64,000 nucleotides of DNA. Origin: Acetobacteraceae bacterium ESL0709 (GTDB lineage Bacteria; Pseudomonadota; Alphaproteobacteria; Acetobacterales; Acetobacteraceae). Positions within the stretch are counted from its first letter, which is position 1. Every line of letters starts with the position of its first letter. Below the pieces are notes generated by a model. It had not been told where the DNA came from, made no database searches, and saw only the letters and a program-made list of their open reading frames with translations. The position numbers and the translations under genes were made by a program. Below are positions 18,313 through 27,720 of this stretch, one piece after another. The DNA lies in contig JAQTIA010000003.1 of assembly GCA_029433415.1 (NCBI GenBank), forward strand, positions 1,206,501 to 1,270,500, given 5' to 3'.

Positions 18313-19343
18313 CCCTTCTTTTAGACGTCCAGCACCTCAGCCACGAATTTTCTGGTTACAAAGCCCTTGATGATGTCTCTTTTTCTGTAAAGAAGGGGGA
18401 AATTGTCGGGATTATAGGCCGTTCTGGAGCCGGCAAATCAACACTTCTCCGCTGCCTGTGCGCTTTGGAGCGCCCCCAACAGGGTTCTATCCTGCTTAAT
18501 GATATCGACCTGACGAAGCAGAATGAGACCTCCCTGACGCAGATAAGGCGGCAGATCGGACTGGTTTTCCAGCACTTCAACCTGCTCACATCGCGTTCAG
18601 TTGCAGGAAACATTACTCTGCCCCTTCAGATCGCAGGATGGCCAATTACAAAACAGAAAGAACGAGTCGAAGAGCTGCTCAGACTTGTCGGGCTTGAAGG
18701 ATTTGGTGACAAATACCCCTCTCAGCTTTCAGGGGGACAAAAACAGCGCGTCGGCATCGCACGAGCCCTGGCAGCCAGCCCTTCCCTTCTTTTATGCGAC
18801 GAAGCAACATCCGCCCTTGACCCTGAAGCCACAACGTCCATCCTCAATCTTCTTACTGATATTAATCAGACACTGGGTCTGACCATTATTCTCATCACCC
18901 ATGAAATGGATGTTATTCGCCGTTTTGCTCAACATGTTCTGGTCATGGATCATGGTCGTCTGGTTGAAAATGGCACTTTTCTGGATCTGCTCTGCAAAAA
19001 CAGGGATGGTGGACCTCTTCAGGCCCTTTTGACGGAATGCAGTCCGCAATTACCACCAGAATTTTATAAAAGCCTGCAACCACAGCCTGCACCTGGGTTG
19101 ATGTCTGTCCTGCGACTGGTGCTCAATGATCAGGCAACACGCCGCCCTCTTTTTTCACAGATGGCTGAACTATTTCAGGTTGAAACCATTCTGCTTCAAG
19201 GAGGAATAACCTCTCTCGACAATAAAATGGCAGGAGACATGATTATCGCCCTGAAAGGAGAGAGACTCTTCGAAGCGCAGGCCTTCCTGGCCCTTAAAGT
19301 TCAGCATATGGAGGCTATGGGCTATGTCCCGGCAGATTCTTGA
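18309..19343 (+). CDS. metN: Methionine ABC transporter, ATP-binding protein
   Basis: ATPase of the methionine importer, 344 residues. Walker A GRSGAGKST, signature LSGGQKQRVGIARAL, Walker B LLLCDEATSALDP and the switch His (ILITHEMD) are all present. The C-terminal ~90 residues carry the NIL/ACT-like regulatory domain (VETILLQGGITSLDNKMAGDMIIALKG) by which methionine inhibits transport in MetN proteins. It overlaps metQ by 4 bases and metI by 20 bases, a tightly coupled operon. Confidence 0.95.
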   Translation: MTLLLDVQHLSHEFSGYKALDDVSFSVKKGEIVGIIGRSGAGKSTLLRCLCALERPQQGSILLNDIDLTKQNETSLTQIRRQIGLVFQHFNLLTSRSVAGNITLPLQIAGWPITKQKERVEELLRLVGLEGFGDKYPSQLSGGQKQRVGIARALAASPSLLLCDEATSALDPEATTSILNLLTDINQTLGLTIILITHEMDVIRRFAQHVLVMDHGRLVENGTFLDLLCKNRDGGPLQALLTECSPQLPPEFYKSLQPQPAPGLMSVLRLVLNDQATRRPLFSQMAELFQVETILLQGGITSLDNKMAGDMIIALKGERLFEAQAFLALKVQHMEAMGYVPADS

Positions 19344-19974
19344 CGTTATCCTCAACGCCACCCTGCAAACCCTTGAGATGGTTTTCGCCTCCACGGCACT
19401 TGCTGTGCTGTTTGGTCTGCCTCTAGCCCTTTTCCTCATCACGACGGGGCCAAAGGGTCTTTACCGTCTGCCTTTTATACCCCGCCTCGTCGGAATCATC
19501 ATCGACGCTTTACGCGCTGTGCCTTTTATCATCCTGCTCGTCCTGCTCATACCCGTTACACGTTTTATTGCAGGCACGTCTCTGGGAACGGAGGCGGCCA
19601 TTGTCCCTCTCTCCATTGCCGCCATTCCCTATTTTGCCCGTCTTGCTGAAGTTGCCATCAGAGATGTTGATCCCGGTCTGATTGAAGCTGTACGCGCTAT
19701 GGGAGGTTCACGTCTTACCATCATGCGCTGCGTTATGATCCCGGAAGCCTTACCAGGCCTGATTGGCAGCCTGACCGTTACGCTCATTACCCTTGTCGGA
19801 GCCTCGGCCATGGCAGGCACGATTGGAGCAGGTGGGCTTGGGGATCTGGCAATCCGTTACGGCTATCAACGCTTTAACACGACAATCATGCTGTGGGTCG
19901 TAGCCGTCCTCATCGTCATGGTGTGTCTTATTCAACTTGTCGGCAGCATTATGACACGCTGGGCCAGACGCTGA
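19324..19974 (+). CDS. metI: Methionine ABC transporter, permease
   Basis: Membrane channel of the methionine importer, 216 residues with five hydrophobic segments. The permease coupling motif is EAVRAMGGSRLTIMRCVMIPEALPGL. The start (MSRQILDVIL) lies inside the end of metN. It converges with nagA, with only 14 bases between stops and no clear terminator. Confidence 0.94.
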   Translation: MSRQILDVILNATLQTLEMVFASTALAVLFGLPLALFLITTGPKGLYRLPFIPRLVGIIIDALRAVPFIILLVLLIPVTRFIAGTSLGTEAAIVPLSIAAIPYFARLAEVAIRDVDPGLIEAVRAMGGSRLTIMRCVMIPEALPGLIGSLTVTLITLVGASAMAGTIGAGGLGDLAIRYGYQRFNTTIMLWVVAVLIVMVCLIQLVGSIMTRWARR

Positions 19975-19988
19975 CGGTCTTCCTGACC

Positions 19989-21101
19989 TTACGCCTGGTA
20001 ACACCTAACTCCTTTAACCCAGACCTCTTTGACGTCAAGATTCGAATCCATCACCACGAAATCTGCCAGACGACCTTCTGAAATTTCACCACGATCAGAC
20101 AACCCCAGATAACGCGCTGCATTAGTGCTTACCAGACGGGATGCTGTCGGGAGTGACGCTCCATAATTGACTGCATTACGAAAAGCCTGATCCAACGTCA
20201 GTACACTTCCTGCCAGCGTTCCGTCAGGGAGGCGGACAACACCATCCCTAATCATGACCTCCTGGCCACCGAGCGTACTTATCCCTTCTTTCTGGCCAGC
20301 ACCTCTCATGGCATCCGTAACAAATAAAAGACGATTTTTCATAATTTTGGAGGCCAATCTGAAGTTGGCAGGGTGCACATGATGTGTATCAAAAATCATT
20401 TCAGCATAAGCGGCATCTTCACACAAAAAAGCCCCCACCGGGCCAGGTTCACGCCCATAAAGAGCCTGCATGGCATTGAAAAGATGCGTCGCCCCGACCG
20501 TTCCTCCTTTCTGGCAAACCAGGCATAAGGAACGTTCTGTCTGTTCATAACTCGCCCTGGTATGGCCAATGCTGACTCTTACGCCTGCCTTTGCAAATTC
20601 CTTCATAGCCGTTTCAGCATGAAGAAGTTCTGGTGCCATCGTCACAACACGGACGCATCCATAAGCCAGTATTTCCGCCAGCCTTTCAGGCGTCGGTTCT
20701 AAAGCAAAAGCGGGTTGTGCGCCCAATCTGTGAGGGCTGATGAATGGACCCTCCAGATGAACGCCATGAATATGAGGGCCACCTTCAATCCCTCTGGATA
20801 TGACGAGAGAAACAGCCTGCAAGGCACTCTTTATGTCTTCCCATGGCCGCGTAATCGTCGTCGGAAGAATCGTTGTCGTACCGTGACGAAGGTGAAATCG
20901 CGCCATATGCTTGAGAGCATCTACTCCGTCCATCATGTCTGCCCCATCTCCACCATGAACGTGAGCATCTATAAAACCCGGTAAAATATAACGGTCAGAA
21001 ACCCCAGAAAAAGGTGTAATCATCCTAATCTGGTCATCAAACTCTATAATCCCTTCTTCAACAGAAGAACGAAAAATGATCTTCCCATCAAGAAAACGCA
21101 A
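19989..21101 (-). CDS. nagA: N-acetylglucosamine-6-phosphate deacetylase
   Basis: Converts GlcNAc-6-phosphate to glucosamine-6-phosphate during amino-sugar or cell-wall recycling. Amidohydrolase motifs: PGFIDAHVHGGDG, HLEGPFISPHRLGAQ, IGHTRASYEQ, GATHLFNAMQALYGREPG and TDAMRGAG. The start is best taken as TTG 21101, because AAGGAGA sits 5 bases upstream (21107-21113). Translation from ATG 21161 would put a Tyr/Phe/Cys-rich 20-residue leader in front that does not belong to the fold. This gives 370 residues. No nagB or nagE is adjacent. Confidence 0.92.
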   Translation of the reverse strand: MRFLDGKIIFRSSVEEGIIEFDDQIRMITPFSGVSDRYILPGFIDAHVHGGDGADMMDGVDALKHMARFHLRHGTTTILPTTITRPWEDIKSALQAVSLVISRGIEGGPHIHGVHLEGPFISPHRLGAQPAFALEPTPERLAEILAYGCVRVVTMAPELLHAETAMKEFAKAGVRVSIGHTRASYEQTERSLCLVCQKGGTVGATHLFNAMQALYGREPGPVGAFLCEDAAYAEMIFDTHHVHPANFRLASKIMKNRLLFVTDAMRGAGQKEGISTLGGQEVMIRDGVVRLPDGTLAGSVLTLDQAFRNAVNYGASLPTASRLVSTNAARYLGLSDRGEISEGRLADFVVMDSNLDVKEVWVKGVRCYQA

Positions 21102-21365
21102 ATTTATCTCCTTCAAAAAACAACAACAAAAATTATAATAATATATAAATAAATTATCCATATATTATTAATTGGTCATTATTTAATAAATTTTATAAAA
21201 AATTAATAATTTATATAGTAAATTTTAACCATGAAAAATTATTACAAAAAATATGTTGCGCTATATCGACATATTCCATACTAATAGACCATTGTTCTTC
21301 CCATTTATTGAAGATCAATGTTTTTATCTTGAAATTATATAAAATATTTATTTAGAAGGTTTATA
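21102..21365. other. AT-rich intergenic region upstream of the 653-residue exported protein
   Basis: Strikingly AT-rich compared with the rest of the window, with long runs of A and T from about 21120 to 21360. It separates divergent genes. GAAGG lies 6 bases before the ATG at 21366. No operator recognised. Low GC here may mark acquired DNA or a nucleoid-protein-silenced promoter. Confidence 0.6.
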
Positions 21366-23327
21366 ATGAGAACTTATCATAAATTACTTATTGCTATGTC
21401 TATAAGTTCATCTTCATTGGCATTAACCCCCCATTATGCTTTTGCCCAAATTACGTCTCAGAAAGTAGAAACCAATGCGCTTTCTGTTCTCTTGCCACAT
21501 CTGGCAACAAACGGAGATGCTCCTGTCCTGTCCATGGGCGGCACGCAATCCTCCTACTCTCTGCCGGGGCAGGATTCTGATCCATGGCTCAAGCCACATG
21601 CTCTTTTATTGGGAGCGCAGCGTGCCGGTTCAGCCATAACAGATAGTCGTGAAGACCACTTGGGGACAGGCTCCCAGATCATTCTTCGCGGTATGGGAGA
21701 TGGTTATATGGACATGGGATGCCTGATCTGTGCTGTCATGACACCACAATCTGTATTTGATACACGAGCTGGAATTTCCAGTAATCTGACCATTAACACC
21801 AATATTTCCGAAAACCCCTCCTATGACAGCGTTATTGAGTACCTGCAGCCTAAGAGCGCAGAAGCGCCTCTTGTACTTCAGGATGTTACGTACGATGCAA
21901 CCCATATTTATCTGCCCGCCAATGCCCATTTAACCCCCGAGCAAATGGCACGTATTCATCCCAATCAATATGTCGTGACAAACTCTATCACCACTGACGT
22001 ACCGGCCCCTCATTTTACAGATGACAGTGGCGACGCCAATCCAAAAGAAAATCTGAGTTTGGCACCCCATAATTTTTATGTCTCCACTGTCACTGGCGTT
22101 GCCAAAGATGGATCATCAATTAGCGTCAATGGCTGGGGCATCCAGGAAGGTAACAAGAACGGTCACCCTTGGAAAGCCAACGATGTACCAACCAAAACCT
22201 ACGACACGATCCGCAGCCATTACGGCAAGGCTGTTGCCATGATTGGTATGCCTACCCAGACAGGAGGCAGCAATACCTATATGAGCTTTGACCCAATCAA
22301 TAATCCCTATTCCTATATTGATCGCTTCAACGCCAATGAAATGAATATTCATTATGACGGTACACAATCAGGACAGGCCACCATGCAAGGACTCATGATC
22401 AGCTTTGACTGTGAGGGTCCGGCCGCGGCGGACGGAAAATGTCTTCATCCAACATATGATTCTACCGGATTACTTATTAACGGCAGTAACCTTCCCAATG
22501 GGATACAGAACACCATTCCCAGTTGGGGCAATGAATATAAGGGGTATAATTTCTATATCCCTGGCTCCAAGGCCCCGAATGATGGATTGAATAACAGTCA
22601 TACATCCTTTGAAAGCTTCACCCCGACAGTGGATGGACATCATCAGCTTATTACGCGTCAGTGGGTACAGCAGACAGCTGACCATATCTCAGACTGGCCA
22701 GATTACAGTGTCAATTTTGGCCTCGTCGTTGATGGAACACGCTGGGACAGTACAGGAGCCACTGGCGTAAGACAGGGTTATATCTCTTTTGACTATAGCA
22801 AAGCCAATCAGGGCGGGGTCTGCATTATCGGCAATAATACGGTCTGGCTCAACAAGGACGCTCCGGGTCTTTGCATCCGCGGCGACGGCTCGACATGGTC
22901 CGGTGGAGGAATTGTTCTGGAAACACAGAAAGCGCTTACTGCACGCGCCACAGTCCAGGGACAGGAAACGGACGGCGCCACCCTGACAGGAGATGACAAG
23001 GGCGACTGGACAATGGACAGCAAAATTAACGGAGGCGGTAGTCTGCATGTCGCAAATACTGTTTATGCCCCACACCTCAACACGAACTACCTGACCGCGC
23101 CTCAAGGAGCCACAATTGGCGCCATTGGCGGTCTGGAGTTCATGCGCTCGGGGTATTCCTTCACACTTAAATACATAAAAACTCTGGGATTTTCCAAATC
23201 AGACCGTGTCTGGTGTGATGATTGCCGTAACGCCACTCAGGAGAGTGGCCAAGGTACAGGACGCTGGATTTTCATGGACAATGCCAAAAACTGGCGCTCT
23301 GATGACGGCGCTCCAGCTCTTGACTGA
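21366..23327 (+). CDS. Exported protein of unknown function (653 aa)
   Basis: Not recognised. A signal peptide is clear (residues ~5-27, ending HYAFA-QIT). The mature part is rich in Asn, Gly, Thr and Asp with many short beta-like segments, resembling surface or phage-tail-like proteins. The C-terminus carries a compact motif WCDDCRN...GQGTGRWIFMDNAKNWRSDDG (residues ~618-648). Three more cysteine-bearing spots (MGCLIC, FDCEGP...GKC, GVCII...GLCI) could form disulfides in the periplasm. It sits alone between nagA and tRNA-Lys, behind an AT-rich promoter region and followed by a terminator, which suggests an accessory gene. Phage kinship is only an impression. Confidence 0.75.
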   Translation: MRTYHKLLIAMSISSSSLALTPHYAFAQITSQKVETNALSVLLPHLATNGDAPVLSMGGTQSSYSLPGQDSDPWLKPHALLLGAQRAGSAITDSREDHLGTGSQIILRGMGDGYMDMGCLICAVMTPQSVFDTRAGISSNLTINTNISENPSYDSVIEYLQPKSAEAPLVLQDVTYDATHIYLPANAHLTPEQMARIHPNQYVVTNSITTDVPAPHFTDDSGDANPKENLSLAPHNFYVSTVTGVAKDGSSISVNGWGIQEGNKNGHPWKANDVPTKTYDTIRSHYGKAVAMIGMPTQTGGSNTYMSFDPINNPYSYIDRFNANEMNIHYDGTQSGQATMQGLMISFDCEGPAAADGKCLHPTYDSTGLLINGSNLPNGIQNTIPSWGNEYKGYNFYIPGSKAPNDGLNNSHTSFESFTPTVDGHHQLITRQWVQQTADHISDWPDYSVNFGLVVDGTRWDSTGATGVRQGYISFDYSKANQGGVCIIGNNTVWLNKDAPGLCIRGDGSTWSGGGIVLETQKALTARATVQGQETDGATLTGDDKGDWTMDSKINGGGSLHVANTVYAPHLNTNYLTAPQGATIGAIGGLEFMRSGYSFTLKYIKTLGFSKSDRVWCDDCRNATQESGQGTGRWIFMDNAKNWRSDDGAPALD

Positions 23328-23360
23328 TATTCTGTAATTACGCCAATATTTTCAATAGAG

Positions 23361-23393
23361 GCCTGCTTCTTGATTACAAAGGAGCAGGCTTTT
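23361..23393 (+). terminator. Intrinsic terminator after the 653-aa gene
   Basis: GCCTGCT (23361-23367) pairs with AGCAGGC (23383-23389), followed by TTTT. It ends the upstream gene 30-60 bases after its stop. Confidence 0.7.
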
Positions 23394-23518
23394 CCTCGCG
23401 TGCATAACCCCATAACCAGTCCGCTTTTTGAATGAGGCACGTAATCCCATGGAATCATGGCGACATTCCACACTCGGGCCGATCCGCCACCACAGTCTTT
23501 AAAATATAAGGGGAAACA

Positions 23519-23594
23519 TGGTGAACCGGGTGGGATTCGAACCCACGACCATTCGATTAAAAGTCGAATGCTCTACCGACTGAGCTACCGGTTC
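23519..23594 (-). tRNA. tRNA-Lys (anticodon UUU)
   Basis: 76 bases including an encoded CCA end. Acceptor GAACCGG pairs with CCGGTTC, followed by discriminator A and CCA. The D arm is TAGCTCAGTCGGTAGAGCA. The anticodon stem is TTCGA/TCGAA with loop CTTTTAA, giving UUU. The T arm is GTGGGTTCGAATCCCAC. Confidence 0.97.
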
Positions 23595-23729
23595 AACATG
23601 AGGGACTAGCTACAGGATCGAAGAAAGCACGTCAAGAATGTTTCTGCAAAAAAGCGCCTCTTAAGAGGTGATTAAGGGGAAAAGGCCCTGGGGACATCAT
23701 AACTTCCCCAAGGCACAGAAAAATAAGGG

Positions 23730-24215
23730 TTACGGCTCCATATAGGCACGGATAATCGCATCAGGATCCTTGACCATGCCGGAAGGACCTGAGCCGCGTT
23801 TGATCTTGTCGACAGCCTCCATCCCTGAGACAACCTGTCCCACAATCGTATATTGTCCATCCAGTGAAGGACATGGGGCAAACATGATAAAGAACTGACT
23901 GTTGGCACTATGAGGATTCATGGTGCGGGCCATGCCAACCGTTCCCCGTTCAAAGTGTTCGTCTTTACTGAACTCGGCCGGCAGATCAGGGTAAGAACTT
24001 CCGCCGCTTCCCGTACCCGTCGGATCACCGCCCTGCGCCATAAAACCTTCAATCACACGATGGAACTTCACGCCATTATAAAATCCCTCGTTTACCAACG
24101 TCTTCAGACGCTCGACATGCTTGGGAGCCAGATCAGGCCGCAGAGCGATTACAACCTTGCCTTCCGGGATTTCCAAAACCATTTTTTCGTTGCTGGTTGC
24201 ATTTGTATCAGACAT
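23730..24215 (-). CDS. Peptidyl-prolyl cis-trans isomerase, cyclophilin type
   Basis: Cytosolic proline isomerase, ~161 residues. Cyclophilin motifs: VKFHRVIEGFMAQGGDPTGTGSGG (with the catalytic Arg in FHRVI), FERGTVGMART, NSQFFIM and LDGQYTIVGQVVSGMEAVD. Start taken at ATG 24215 (MSDTNATSN), which has GAGGAA 4-5 bases before it; the earlier ATG 24227 lies upstream of that site. No signal peptide, so it is the cytosolic form (PpiB-like). Probably co-transcribed with gyrA and coaD. Confidence 0.93.
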   Translation of the reverse strand: MSDTNATSNEKMVLEIPEGKVVIALRPDLAPKHVERLKTLVNEGFYNGVKFHRVIEGFMAQGGDPTGTGSGGSSYPDLPAEFSKDEHFERGTVGMARTMNPHSANSQFFIMFAPCPSLDGQYTIVGQVVSGMEAVDKIKRGSGPSGMVKDPDAIIRAYMEP

Positions 24216-24257
24216 ATCGTTCCTCATTAAAACTGGCAGTTACGCCATAATACCTTA

Positions 24258-24764
24258 TTATGTGGGGTGACGTTTCAGCTTTGATAAGATCATCTGCGCC
24301 ACTTCAGCACTCACGAAGGGAGAAATATTTCCTCCCAGGCGGGCAATTTCTTTCACAATACGACTCGCTGTCGTACGATGACGCTCAGACGCCAGAAGGA
24401 AAACCGTTTCAATCTCAGGCGCCAGCCGCCTCAGGGCACCGGAAAGCTGTGTCTCAAAATCAAAATCTCCAGCAGAACGCAATCCGCGAACCACTGTCCC
24501 TGCCCCTGCCTGATGCACTGCGTCGACAAGAAGCGTATCAAATCCGAGAACCGAAATCCTGCCACCATGCGGCAAGCGGGCAACTTCCTGCCGAACAAGC
24601 ATAATCCGCTCCTCCAGCGTCAGGAACGGCTTCTTGTCCTCGTTAACGGCCACTCCGACGACGAGATGGTCAAAAATCGCAGCCGCCCGGTCAATAACAT
24701 CCAAATGACCAAATGTAACCGGATCAAACGTGCCGGGATAAAAACCGATACGCGGATTACTCAT
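24258..24764 (-). CDS. coaD: Phosphopantetheine adenylyltransferase
   Basis: Penultimate enzyme of coenzyme A synthesis. 168 residues with the nucleotidyltransferase opening [21 protein letters not shown] (GHLD is the HxGH-type motif) and [16 protein letters not shown]. The ATG overlaps the gyrA stop by 8 bases, implying coupled translation. Confidence 0.96.
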   Translation of the reverse strand: MSNPRIGFYPGTFDPVTFGHLDVIDRAAAIFDHLVVGVAVNEDKKPFLTLEERIMLVRQEVARLPHGGRISVLGFDTLLVDAVHQAGAGTVVRGLRSAGDFDFETQLSGALRRLAPEIETVFLLASERHRTTASRIVKEIARLGGNISPFVSAEVAQMILSKLKRHPT

Positions 24765-27552
24765 GCTCGTCCGTAACCTCTTGAGCAGAAGACGCTACCG
24801 TCTCCGGGCCCTGCTCATCGTCACCTTCTTCCTCTCCAACAGGGAAAACACTCATGACGCGTTCTTCTCCGTCAACACGGAAAAGGGTCACACCACCCGC
24901 TTGGCGAGACATGACGCGCACCTGCGAGACAGGCAGTCGGATCAGGCGGCCAGTATCAGTGACCATCATGATATCTATGCCATCCATTGTGGGTAATGTC
25001 CCCACAATCTCGCGTCCCCGCCGCTCTGTCGTAAAGTTCATATTATTCAGACCCTGCCCACCACGACCTGAAACACGGTAATCATAGGCCGAAGAGCGCC
25101 TGCCAAAACCTGTATCAGTCACTGTGAGCAAAAGCTCTTCCTGCGCAGCAAGCTCCTCAAAGCGTTCTTCGCTCAGGGCTGTATCGCCGGCATTGTCTTC
25201 TTCGTCATCAGAAGAGTCAGCAGAAGATGCTTCCATGACCTCTTCTTCGATCTCTCCCTCAACCGCCGCAGCGCGACGACGGGCATTGGCCATACGCAGA
25301 TAGGCCGCACGCTCTTCCACGCTGGCGTCAACATGATTGAGAATACAAAGTGAGACCACCTGGTCACCCGATCCCAAACGAATTCCCCGGACTCCCGTGC
25401 TGCCACGGCCGGCAAACACACGCAATGTCTCATCAGTAATCTGGAAACGGATTGCACGCGCATTACGCGTCGCAAGGAATACATCCTGTCCCTCTTGGCA
25501 AGTCGCCACACCAATGAGAGAATCTCCTTCATCAAGCTTCATGGCAATCAGACCGGAAGCCCGGATATTACGGAAATCACTGAGGCGATTACGACGCACA
25601 TTACCACTTGCTGTCGCGAAAACGAGATGGAGGTCATCCCATGTTTCTTCATCCTGCGGCAAAGGCAGAACGGTTGTGATCGTATCTTCTCCCAGTTCGG
25701 GCAGGAGATTGATCAGGGCACGTCCTTTGGCTGTTGGTGCTGCTTCCGGCAAATGCCAGACCTTCATGCGGTATACTTTCCCGCCCGAAGAGAAAAACAG
25801 AACCCACTGATGGGTATGGGCGTTAAAACTGCGGATTACCACATCATCGCCGCGCCGTCCGGCAGCGGTACGCCCACGGCCGCCACGATTCTGGGATCGG
25901 AAAACCTCCAGAGGAGTACGCTTGATGAAACCGTCACGCGTAATAGTCACAACCATCTGTCCGGGTTCAATCAGGCTTTCATCAGACTGTTCCCCCAGAG
26001 AATCAGAAATCTCTGTGCAGCGTGGAGAAGAAAGTGCCGCACGCGCCGCCATAAGCTCATCACGCATGACTTCCATACGGCGAATATGGCTTTCCAGAAT
26101 AAGAAGAAGCTCAGTAATTTTGACGCTGACCTCATCAAGCTCTGCCTGAATCTTCTCCCGCTCAAGACCGGTCAGACGCTGCAGGCGTAAATCCAGAATG
26201 CCCCGTGCCTGCGCTTCCGTCAGATGGACCCGACCATCAAGAACAACATTGCCTTCATCATGAATAAGTTCCAGCAAGGGCACAACATCTTCAGCCGGCC
26301 AGGCCCGTGCCATAAGACGCTCGCGTGCTGTTGCCCCATCGGGTGCAGAACGGATTAATGTGATGACTTCGTCAATATTGGCAACGGCAATAACCAGCCC
26401 GACCAGCAGATGCCCACGATCGCGTGCTTTATTAAGGTCGAAGCGCGCCCGGCGAAGAATGACATCCTCACGAAAGCGTATAAAGGCCTTAAGGACATCA
26501 ATCAGTCCCATCGTACGGGGCCGGCCCTCATCAAGGGCCAGCATATTCACACTGAACGAAGTCTGAAGCTGCGTAAAGCGATAAAGCTGGTTAAGAACGA
26601 CTTCGCCGGTCGCATCGCGCTTGAGTTCAATCACGACGCGCATCCCGGAACGGTCACTCTCATCGCGTATGTCGGAAATACCCTCAATTTCCTTCGCACG
26701 AACCAGTTCGGCGATTTTCTCCTGCAAGGTCGCCTTGTTCACCTGATAAGGGATTTCAGTTACGACGATGGCGTAACGATCTTTACGGATCTCCTCAATT
26801 TCGGCACGCGCCCGCACAGGAATGGAGCCGCGACCTGTCTCAAAAGCCTGGCGAATACCACGCCTGCCCATGATGATCCCGCCCGTCGGGAAATCAGGAC
26901 CAGGAATGATTTGCATAAGTTCATCAAGCGTAATGGCAGGATTTGCCACCATCGCCAGCGTTGCATCAATAACTTCGAGCGGGTTATGGGTAGGAATGTT
27001 GGTCGCCATGCCGACAGCAATACCGGCAGCACCATTGACCAGAAGATTGGGATAGGCCGCTGGCAGAACCTGTGGCTCCTGCTCGCTCTCATCATAATTG
27101 GGCTGAAACAGGACCGTATCGCGGTCAATATCATCCAAAAGGAAAGACGCCGCGCGAGCCAAACGGGCTTCAGTATAACGCATGGCCGCAGGACTATCAC
27201 CGTCGACCGAGCCGAAATTACCCTGACCATCAATCAGGCAGACGCGCATGGACCAGCTTTGAGCCATACGCACCATGGCATCATAAATTGAGCTATCGCC
27301 GTGAGGGTGATATTTACCCATGACGTCACCGACAGCGCGGGCTGATTTGCGATAGGGTTTATCGGAAGTAAAACCGCTTTCCCGCATTGCATAAAGAATA
27401 CGACGATGCACAGGCTTCAGACCATCGCGGACATCTGGCAGGGCACGCGAGACAATGACAGACATCGCATAAGCCAGATAGGAGGAACGCATTTCCTCCT
27501 CAATTGTCACAGGCAGACGATCGGAAGGGAGAATATCGTGCGGTTCGCTCAA
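24757..27552 (-). CDS. gyrA: DNA gyrase subunit A
   Basis: Breakage-reunion subunit of gyrase. I place the start at TTG 27552, giving the family-typical [31 protein letters not shown], with GGGTGG 7 bases before it; TTG 27567 would add five residues. Motifs: [39 protein letters not shown] and the active-site Tyr in [10 protein letters not shown] (RYTEAR). In the quinolone pocket, Ser83 and Asp87 (E. coli numbering) are wild type. The C-terminal beta-pinwheel is interrupted by an acidic, low-complexity insert of ~60 residues ([15 protein letters not shown]). About 931 residues. Confidence 0.97.
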   Translation of the reverse strand: MSEPHDILPSDRLPVTIEEEMRSSYLAYAMSVIVSRALPDVRDGLKPVHRRILYAMRESGFTSDKPYRKSARAVGDVMGKYHPHGDSSIYDAMVRMAQSWSMRVCLIDGQGNFGSVDGDSPAAMRYTEARLARAASFLLDDIDRDTVLFQPNYDESEQEPQVLPAAYPNLLVNGAAGIAVGMATNIPTHNPLEVIDATLAMVANPAITLDELMQIIPGPDFPTGGIIMGRRGIRQAFETGRGSIPVRARAEIEEIRKDRYAIVVTEIPYQVNKATLQEKIAELVRAKEIEGISDIRDESDRSGMRVVIELKRDATGEVVLNQLYRFTQLQTSFSVNMLALDEGRPRTMGLIDVLKAFIRFREDVILRRARFDLNKARDRGHLLVGLVIAVANIDEVITLIRSAPDGATARERLMARAWPAEDVVPLLELIHDEGNVVLDGRVHLTEAQARGILDLRLQRLTGLEREKIQAELDEVSVKITELLLILESHIRRMEVMRDELMAARAALSSPRCTEISDSLGEQSDESLIEPGQMVVTITRDGFIKRTPLEVFRSQNRGGRGRTAAGRRGDDVVIRSFNAHTHQWVLFFSSGGKVYRMKVWHLPEAAPTAKGRALINLLPELGEDTITTVLPLPQDEETWDDLHLVFATASGNVRRNRLSDFRNIRASGLIAMKLDEGDSLIGVATCQEGQDVFLATRNARAIRFQITDETLRVFAGRGSTGVRGIRLGSGDQVVSLCILNHVDASVEERAAYLRMANARRRAAAVEGEIEEEVMEASSADSSDDEEDNAGDTALSEERFEELAAQEELLLTVTDTGFGRRSSAYDYRVSGRGGQGLNNMNFTTERRGREIVGTLPTMDGIDIMMVTDTGRLIRLPVSQVRVMSRQAGGVTLFRVDGEERVMSVFPVGEEEGDDEQGPETVASSAQEVTDEHE

Positions 27553-27664
27553 AACAAGGCCACCCAAATCTATGACAACAATAGGATGTTACTATACCCT
27601 ATTGCCTCCAGAAGCACCAGACAGGGCCTTGCAGGGCATTTACGCCCTTCTCTCCCAAAGTGAA

Positions 27665-27678
27665 ATCTTCTAGAAGAT
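27665..27678. promoter_or_regulatory. Perfect palindrome upstream of pabB
   Basis: ATCTTCTAGAAGAT reads identically on both strands. It lies 43 bases before the pabB ATG, in the divergent gyrA/pabB spacer. It could be an operator; no known regulator matched. Confidence 0.35.
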
Positions 27679-27720
27679 CTGGTCTTTCTCCTATTTTACG
27701 GTCTGACCGAACCCCTCAGC

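Noticed and set aside
21160-23600. Possible integrative element using tRNA-Lys as attachment site
   Set aside because: I found no second copy of the tRNA 3' end near the 653-residue gene and no integrase next to it.
26410-27291. 293-codon open frame on the plus strand
   Set aside because: Antisense to gyrA; no family resemblance and no ribosome binding site logic.
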